Below, one piece after another: positions 21,801-31,680 of a stretch of 64,000 nt of DNA. The notes below the pieces were generated by a model that saw only the letters and a list, made by a program, of their open reading frames with translations, was not told where the DNA came from and ran no database searches. A program made the position numbers and the translations under genes. Position 1 is the first letter of the stretch. Every line of letters starts with the position of its first letter. Origin of the DNA: Branchiostoma belcheri. Its lineage: Eukaryota; Chordata; Leptocardii; Amphioxiformes; Branchiostomatidae. The stretch lies in contig NW_017803824.1 in the NCBI RefSeq assembly GCF_001625305.1, positions 506,189 through 570,188 of the forward strand. Direction: 5' to 3'.

Positions 21801-24800
21801 CCCAAACCCCAGTTTTTGGCATGCTATGGAGGCTAGTTTGAACGTGACCATACGCCATCTTGTTATGGCGGCCAACTCATCGTAGATATCATCATATACA
21901 CTGTGAATCTTATGTAAAGTCCCAGACTCATACGTCGTGCGAACGCAAATTAAGGACATTCTTGAGATACAAGATCGAATTTCGCTGCTTTAATACGTAA
22001 AAGGCTACCAGGGGCCCTTGTCGACTTGGGCTGTCATACCATGGAGGTAAAAAAAGACCTCCATGGTCATACACAGCCAGGTTGAGAATCGCAAGACATC
22101 AAAAACGTACGACGTGACCGCGCCACGGTTTGATCTACACTTTCATACTATCAAACGAGATCTTTTCCCAACTTCCTTACAGTTTCTAGGTGCTGGGCGC
22201 TTGGTTTAACTCAAAATGGATGATTTGACAGTCTGATGTTTACATGCATAACAAGCGTAGTTTGCGTAAGACTGCAGGAGCTGAGTGGTTGTATTGTGAA
22301 ACAAAAAACCTTTGTGATCTGTTGTCGCTTCTATATCTAGAAAAACAAATCTTTAGTTCCCTTGAGTTTATTTAAATAGCAGAAATTGACAAAAAAATGC
22401 ATATTTATTTGCTAGAGGAGTCAAGAGGCAGGATAATGCATGGTTACCGTTACTCCGACCAACCAAGTCCTTGCTTTGGGAATTTGACCTACATTTTTAA
22501 CCAAATTTGAGTGTTTTCATTTTCAGTGCGAAAAGTCGATATGGCTCAAACATATCGAGTGTTATAGGTATTACATAAAATATCATGGTGCCATTTTCCC
22601 CCACTGTTTATGCTTTTTACAGAGAATACGCTGAAAGCGAATTCGACTTATTTTTAAACCATCTCACTCTCAATACCGTACTATAACATAGCCTTACACC
22701 CAGGCCTTAAAGCAGTACGCTTTAGCCGCTTCTGACAGCAAGGTACAAGGACTATGCACGGCCTTTCAACGCCTGTTAATATGGCTGTCTACGAGGCTGT
22801 AGATCCGTTGTCCCAGTTCCGTTCAAAGGAAGCCTTTCAACTGTCTCGCTACACCCAATACATCAGCAGGTCACATAGAGGTGAACCTATTGAAGAACGC
22901 GAGCTACTTGGAGTCAAAACGTAGCCTTCTGTGCAGGCCTCCGGGCGGAAATGTTCTGAATAAGGCAATCTTTATGATATTGACACGTACTACTTCACAT
23001 TTGCACATTTCAATCAGTATTTCATATTTGGGTATTTAAAACTGCAGAAACAAGCCCCAAGATGAGTCCTGGGGGAGGTGCCCCCCAAATCAGCCAAGGG
23101 CCCTTCCAGTAACCATTTTCCATCAGAATGTTGGATATATTTGCTCCACGAGGGTCATTTCACATTGAAATAATGTGGTTTCAGCTCATAGAATATTGAC
23201 TTCACTAGTATATTGACTTTGAAAAAGTGGGTTTAAAATTCCAAGCCCTAAAAACTGCACTGGATACCATTAAGACCTCTACAAAACACAGTACTTATCA
23301 AAACTCCCACCCGCCCGGAGGCCTGCACAGGAGGCTAGTCAAAACGTGCCATGAATTATTCCCCACACGCGCTGGAAAGCGTCAGGCGAGGTGTCAGGGG
23401 CACCGGGTTACAACAACAGGTCGGCGGGGGCAGGCAGGGGTTAGCCCCGCAGACAACCAGACTGTCGCCTCGGTGAGAGTTAGCGAGCCCGGAAACATCC
23501 CAGAGTAACTCACTCGCGGCAATCCGTCAAGCTGTCACCGCCGCTGGATGGAAATTTAGGGGTTGATTCTTCGTTGGTAAATTGTCGGACGTGTGTGAGT
23601 AAACTGCTGTCAAGTTAGCCGTGGTCGAAAACGTTGATAGGGAGTCTCGAAAATGTCAAACATGTTCTTTACTTTAGATGACCGTGGTTGTCTGATGTTA
23701 ACCATTTACTGGTACATTTGAGAAAAATAAGTAGTTTCCAGTTTTCAAAATCACGACGTTGGACATTGAGGTCTTATTTCTACATGTACCCATTTATTTC
23801 TACATTTTGACATCAATGAATGACCCCATTCACTCATTATCTTCTGTTCTGTGTTGAAAATGTTACCATCAACGATACTTACCAATTTTCATATTCTAAT
23901 ACAAATTTGCGTCGATGAAGGTTATATTATACATCGAGGTAATAAGAGACTCGTCTAGTCACTGGTGTCATGATGAAAAGTAGTAGATTCTACTCGAAAC
24001 GTCTGGCAGTTTTCAAAATCTATCCAGCAGCTTGTCGATGTGTAAATGTTTTCTTGCGTAATACAAATTTGGTAGTCTCCACCAGACTCCTTTTGAAGGC
24101 TGAATGAATAGTAGAAATCGGCCTAAAAGGGCCAATATATCGAACTATAATTGACCAGAGAAGGTAGCCGGCCAGAGAAGCTCCATTGCCTACACGTGCA
24201 GCCTGCAAAAGGAGTCTGGTGGAGACTACAACTTTGGAAGTTTGGTATCGCACGATACGTATAGTACGCTGGCGTTTGAAAAACGGTTCTTGTTCAACTC
24301 TATCGACATTTGTCTGTAGTTATAACTGATCTCCCGCTAACGGCCCTCTTCAGGCCGAGTTACTCTTTCTGCTAGGCCATGTTGATTTGATTATATGGAT
24401 GACATCCTCCGGGAGCCCCAAAACTGATGCGCGCGTGCGAATAAAAAAAAATGTTTTGCAAAAAAAAAAGTTGTTTTCATTATGAAATCTACGTGGTCAT
24501 GAGGGTTGAACAAATGGGACAGAATATGGTTTGGCGAATAATCTACTCTTCAAGTTCATTTCCTTACAATTTCGTCTTTTTTCGTTTGATTTTGGCATTC
24601 TACGACATTGGTATAGTTTTTACTTATTTTTTTGTAACTTACGGTATTATTTTGCTCATTTTGCAACTGTTTTGTACGATTTACAGTATGGTTGAAAACT
24701 TTTTTTTTTTTGGAAACGGCCGAAAATTCATGCGCGCGCGGATGTCATCCATATAATCAAATCAACATGGCCTTAGGTGAAAACACGACATGTTGTTGTT

Positions 24801-27800
24801 ACCAGACACGCGGAATGTTGTAACATGTCGGCAGAACTTCACCTCTAGTGATGGACGACGCAGTAATGCACCAGTGATAAACTCACTGTCTGGTCCTGGG
24901 GGAGGATTTGTAGGGCTTGAAATTCATTTTTGGGAATAGGTGCACTGGTGCACCTAACCTAAAAATTTGGGTGCACAAAAAACTTTTGCGGTGCACCATG
25001 TATAAGATAAAACATGTAAAGATATACCATGTATAAGATAAAAAAAAGTAGAATGTCGGCAAAACTTAATTATGTTTAATTTCTAAAGAAAAGTACTATG
25101 GGAAAGATTTTATTATTTTTCTGACACTTAGATGTTAAGAATATGCTGTACACTACTATACAGTGGACATCTTTACATACGTAAATTACGGAAATATTTG
25201 GGTACACTGGTGCACCCACAGAAAAGAAATTGGGTGCACAGCTCCAAATCTGGGTGCACTAAGGTGCACATGCACCCATGCCAGTATTTCGAGCCCTGTT
25301 TTGTATAGATGGCCTGAAATTCCGGCTGGCGTACTGAGTGTCAGGACGCCTGTTATGTCAATACTAGACAGACACCTACAGTTTACGTCCCTGCCAGTTT
25401 TAGTATTTGTTTGTTGACCCAATCAGCGCACGCTAAGTGTACGTGACGTCATGGTGACGACATACGTGATGGGCATGTATGTAGCAAGAGGACTGTGGTA
25501 TGTTAAGTGCTAGAATGAGTCTAAAAATAGAAATTTCTTTTGAGAATGAACACTGTCGTAATAGGTTTTGCAAAACAACACTTTCATAAAAGAATAAACT
25601 ATATAGTTCTTTTAATTATATTGTGTTTTTATCATCTATAGAAGAGAAGCTGGAGTCGACATTGACGGCCAATTCCTTGTCCGGCAAATATACGGGGATG
25701 ACAAGACATACGACTTGGTGGGGGCGGCAACCAAGATCTTACGTAAGTCTGCAGTTCTCCTACACATCGCAAGGCTGCGCCCATGTACGGTGTTTCTATG
25801 CCCGTGGTGCTGAAAGCCACAGATACTGCTGAGAATTTCGATATCCTGGATAAGGTCGATGACATGGACCAAATGTCTGTCACCATGGTAACTGGTGCTG
25901 TAGCAGACACTCAATGGTGTTGGATTACATTATTGTAGCAAGTGGCAGGACAGAGCTGGAGGGTCTGGTCACCATATATATATAACTCATGTATTTGTCT
26001 GTATATCTACATGCTGTTTTAGACCTTACGAAAGTCGCTGTACTTTTGTTGTGTCAATTAAGCTCTGTATAAATGTGTTTGAGTGAGAATTAACAGTGTA
26101 GTAGTTTGTAAAGCTAGATCATGTAAAGGTAAACATTATTTGATAACTTGAATATTTTACCTCTCGTTCTTAATTTTTGTTCCTTCAGAGATCGATGCCA
26201 ACTCGATCCTGGAGCTGTTTGGAGCGCTGTTCTTTGAGTTCTGTCAGGAATCGGGTTACGACAAGATCCTAGCTGTGTTGGGGGCAAACATTAGGTACGC
26301 ATCACCCAAAATGATTGATCTATTGACTGATCGATTGATATATTGACTTATTGATTAATTAAATGTTTGATCTATTGATTGATTGATTAATCTAGATAAT
26401 GTCTAAGAACAGCTATTTACCCTTAAGAGTTGAAGTAGAATTCCTCCTTATAGATTATCTTGCAACAAGGAATCATGCATAAGATTTCAGACTTCCGTGA
26501 AATGTTTGAGGTTTTCCTGGAAACCTCATACCACATCTCACCACCCGTGACATACCCAGGCCACAACCCTGTCAATCAACTGAAACCTGTCCTGGATTTC
26601 ATTGGTTGGATCTTTTTCCCCTTCCACAGAGATTTCCTACAGAACCTGGATGCCCTACATGACCATTTGGGTACCATCTATCCGGGCATGCGAGCTCCGT
26701 CTTTCCGGTGTACAACACAGGAGGACGGCACCCAAAACAATACTTCTGTGAAGTTCTGTCCTCAATTTCAATGGTCAAATCTTCACGGTCAAATTTTCCT
26801 CGCTTTCACAGAGATTTCCTACAGAACCTAGACGCCCTGCATGACCACCTGGGTACCATCTACCCCGGCATGCGGGCCCCGTCATTCCGGTGTACAACCC
26901 AGGAGGACGGCACCCTGATTCTCCACTACTACTCCGAACGGGAGGGGCTGGAACACATCGTCATCGGCATCGTCAAAACTGTGGCCAAGAAACTACACAA
27001 TGCTGAGGTGGATGTAAGTTGACATTCTATCTTTCTAGAGGTATTTAAAAAAACAGGTTCTGCTGCAGTACCATAAAAAGTCACCAGGGGTGCATAGCAC
27101 ATGGTCATCAGTATAGTCAACACTGTGGCCAAGAAACTACATAACGTGGGCATAATCTTTCTTGAGATACCAAAAACTAGGAGATTATGTTGCAGTATTA
27201 TAGAAAATCACTTGGTGGTGCATAATTGAACCAACATAACATCAATGTGGACATTAAGTGTTACCTCTATTCTTTCTAGAGATATGAGAACCAAAATGTT
27301 ATGCTGCAGTATCATAGAATTACTTACTTACTAGGGCTGCATGATTGTCCCTTCTTTGCCATAACCAACTCGTGATCTAACGTACATCTATAAATGTACT
27401 CGAAGTATTCAAGGAGCACAGAACAGCCCCTTCCTCAACATTTCTCTTTGCTCCCCCTCCAGGTTCAGATCATCCAGAGAAAAAGCGAGGAGTCTGACCA
27501 CGTCAAGTTCGCCATCTTGGAAAAGGAGGATGTCAGACGATGTTCTGCCAATGACCTCGACATCTTCGACGTGGGACTTTCGCGGGAACCAAAGATCAGC
27601 CCCGCGACGTTCTGCCGAGCGTTCCCCTTCCACGTCATGTTCGACCGTAACCTGGTCATACAGCAGGCAGGGACATCAATCAGCCGAGTTATTCCTCAGG
27701 TAGGTTTGCTCATGGCCCAAGCAAGGAGCTCCTTAAATTGGGACTCCAAGGTTTCATTCAAAAGCCCCACTGCACTACCAAACAAGCCACTAGGGGGGTC

Positions 27801-30800
27801 AAACATACTAGTACACCACTCATCTCATATGTCCCAAAAACAAAGGGTTGGAAATCCATGTTTTTTGTTAATTTGTAATATGGGACTGAATAGCAAATTT
27901 CTTTATTTAAAAATGTCCGTCTGTCATCTGGCTTTACTGTGCACTTAAGCTAGGTGTTACACCAACCTGATGAAATTATTCATGGATGTAACCTGGGGGC
28001 ATTTAGCGCATTTGTCATGTATATCTGGCCAAAGTTTTCACTTATGCATTGAGAGATTACTAAAAGCACTTTGCTCCTCCCCAGATCTGCCTCCAAGAGT
28101 GTAAGGTGTGTGACCTGTTCGACATGGTCCGGCCTCACATCAAGTTTGCCTTTAACTGGTCACAAGTTAGACAAAAGACTTCCCTTATTGTGTACATCGC
28201 TTTGAAAATAAATACTAAAAGCATTGTTTTTTTTTGCTCCTACCCAGATCTGCCTCCAAGAGTGTAAGGTGTGTGACCTGTTCGACATGGTCCGGCCGCA
28301 CATCAAGTTTGCCTTCAACTCCATCACGAGTCACATCAACACGGTGTTCGTGCTGCGGACCAAGGAGGGCCTCATCGACATATCGTCGGGCGTGTCCCGC
28401 GACAAGCTGATCGGGAACGAGTCTTCTCGCATGCGGCTGAAGGGACAGATGATCTACGTAGAGGAGTCTGATTGGATGCTGTTTCTCTGCTCCCCAAGGT
28501 ATGGTTGGTAATGGTAAAAAAAATGTATGGACATACTATGCCTGCGTGAAAGCCGCAATGTATTGTGCATGGTGCTTCATAAGAACGTCTCATTTAAGGT
28601 CGTATTTGCGTCTTTGACAATGGCACCTCATCTACAGTTTTCGAATGTTGTGTCGGAAAAACTGTCGACTGCAACAGGCAGAATGCTGTTCGGCAACATG
28701 GACTAAATATCCAACAAAAAACTGTAAAGAATCTGGGTTCCGTGCACGCACAATACGTTTTGCCACTGTACCTGTAACACGTAAGAATTTGGCAAATGCC
28801 CACTCAGCGTGTGTCTCACCACCAATGGAGGACCACATCATGTTCTATAATTGACTGTAACAATTTTCAGTGTGATGAACCTGGATGACCTGAACCGGCG
28901 TGGCCTGTACCTGTCGGACATCCCGCTGCACGACGCGACTCGGGACCTGGTGCTTCTCTCGGAGCAGTTTGAGGCAGAGTACAAGCTGACACAGAAGCTG
29001 GAGATCCTGACAGACAAGCTGCAGCAGACATACCGGGAACTGGAGGATGAAAAGAAGAAGACTGACAGGTCAGGCATTACATCCTCAGGAGCAGAATTCA
29101 TGTGGTCTCGTGGTAAGAATCTGAAGGTCCTGGAAGGCCCCACTGCTGTGTCCTTGGAAACGGACTTGTTATGTTTATCTTCGGAGAGGAAAAAATACAT
29201 TGTTTTGCTCTGTTTCCTTCTTCTTCTCCAAACACATATTAAGGCCAATGACCTGCACCAGATATCTGTTACCATGGTAACTGGTGCTGTAGCAGACACC
29301 CTGTGGAGTCAGATTACATTATGTAGCAAGTGACATGGAGGGGCTGGTCTCCATATAAATACATGACATTGTATAAATGTGTTTGAGTAACTGGGCAGTA
29401 GTTTGTTCGGCACAGAACATGTAAATGTTATGCATGGCAACGCTACGCCTTGCAAATATTACATTTCTTTTCTTCAGAATAAGATACATTTTATACATGG
29501 TACTTATTTTGCACCTGTTTCTGACCTGCTCCAGACTGCTGTACTCCATCCTGCCCATCTCCGTGGCGACAGAGCTCCGTCACCACCGCCCTGTCCCCGC
29601 CCGGCGCTTCGACAACGTCACGCTGCTCTTCAGCGGCATCGTCGGCTTCAACTGCTTCTGCAAGCGGAACGCCTCCGCAACCGGCGCCATGAAGATCGTC
29701 AAGCTGCTCAACGACATCTACACGCGCTTCGACGACCTCACCGACCCCAAGAAGAACCCGAGCGTTTACAAGGTGGATTATTGACCCTCTTGGAATGATG
29801 GGCCAAAATTTCGTCTTTGTGGTAGAGCAAAGATTTACCACATTTGTACCACATTTACCACTTTTGAAAATGCAAACCAGACTGTAAGGTTTGAACCACT
29901 CATACCTCGATAGACACCTATACTGCCTATACTTTTCAACAAGTGTAGAGGAATCTAACCGAAGCTAGGTACTCATTTTCACCTGAGTAGTCAGAGGAAA
30001 TAGGTGTCAAGTACATTTCTCAAGGATACAGCATTGAGGCCTGCCAGAGATTCGAGCCCAGAACCTTCAGATTCTGAGCAGAGTCAACAATGGCAAACAT
30101 CCTTAACCACAAGGCCACCTTGCCACCTGTGACTGAGTTTGTATCCTCCTTGCCATGACAGTAGAGAACAGTTTAGTTACTTGTTTTTTTTTTATTGTTT
30201 CTCCCTGCAGGTTGAGACAGTAGGAGATAAGTACATGGCTGTGAGCGGGTTACCGGAGCCGTGTGTTGACCACGCCCGCTGTATCGCCCGTCTGGCGCTG
30301 GACATGATGGACATCAGTCACCAGTGTAAACAGGAGGACATGGAGGGAGTACAGGTACGGCAAAACAGAAAATAAACATTCACATTCACCTACATGTATA
30401 ATATAAACCAAGTACATTGGCCAGGTTTGGTGCAGGTAGACATCAGAAATACGAGTGCAGGCACAGCTTTACTTTGTGACAGCTTTACTAACTTGTGATA
30501 TTTTAAGCTCTGTTAGTATAGTCCTTTAAGTTTAAGTCTACCTCTTGCTCTTGAGCTGAAGTAGTGAAACATAGGCCATGGTGTAATACCAAAGTAAGAT
30601 ATATCATACAATTGTATGACATTCTATGACATAGTTCAATATGGCATTTCCCCATGATCATATGATACTTCCAATACATTCACAGATACTCAAGACACTT
30701 CCCAGTCTAAAATCTGCAATTTCTTGTACTTTGTATCTAAGTTTATTGATGACATCACCATCTCATTGGTCTCCTCCCAGATCACCATCGGTATCCACAG

Positions 30801-31646
30801 CGGGGAGGTGGTTGCTGGGGTCATAGGTCAGCGCATGCCGCGGTACTGTTTGTTCGGGAACACGGTCAACCTGACCAGCCGGACTGAGACCACGGGGGTC
30901 AAGGGGCACATCAACGTGTCCGAGTACGCTTACAGGTGAGATATGTTAAGTTATCTAACTTAGTGCATTTGTCCCATGTAGGGTGTGAATATGCAATAAA
31001 GTTCATTTTCATTATAACCTTGTTCAGTGCCAAGAACAGGTATGTTTACCTGTGTGTGGATGGTGTTCAGCACCAAGGACAGGTGTTTTTACCTGTGTGA
31101 CTGTGTGTGTGTGTCTTAGAACACTTACAGGTGAGATACAACCATGTTCAGCACCAAGGGCAGGTGTGTTTGCTTGTGTGTGGATGGTGTTTAGCACCAA
31201 GGACAGGTACTTTTGCTTGTGTGTGGATGGTGTTTAGCATTAGGGACAGGGGTGCTGGTGTGTGGATTTTGTTCAGCACCAAGGACAGGTGTGTTTGCCT
31301 GTATTCGGATGGTGTTCAGCTATAGGGACAGGGGTGTTTGTGAGTGGATGGTGTTCAGCACCAAGGACAGGCATGTTTACGTGTGTGTGGATGGTGTTCA
31401 GCACCAAGGACAGGTGTGTTTGCCTGTGTGTGGATAGTGTTCAGCACCAAGGACAGGTATGTTTACCTGTGTGTGGATGGTGTCCAGCACCAAGGACAGG
31501 TGTGTTTGCCTGTGTGTGGATGGTATTCAACACCAAGGACAGGTGTGTTTGGATGGTATTCAGCTATAGGGACAGGGTTGTTTGTGTGTGGATGGTGTTC
31601 AGCACCAAGGACAGGCGCGTTCACCTGTGTGTGTGTGTGTGGGTGG

Positions 31647-31680
<34 letters not shown>

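Noticed and set aside
26460-26831. 123-codon ORF containing [13 protein letters not shown]
   Set aside because: It reads through the truncated exon 5 copy from intron into intron; it is not a separate gene.
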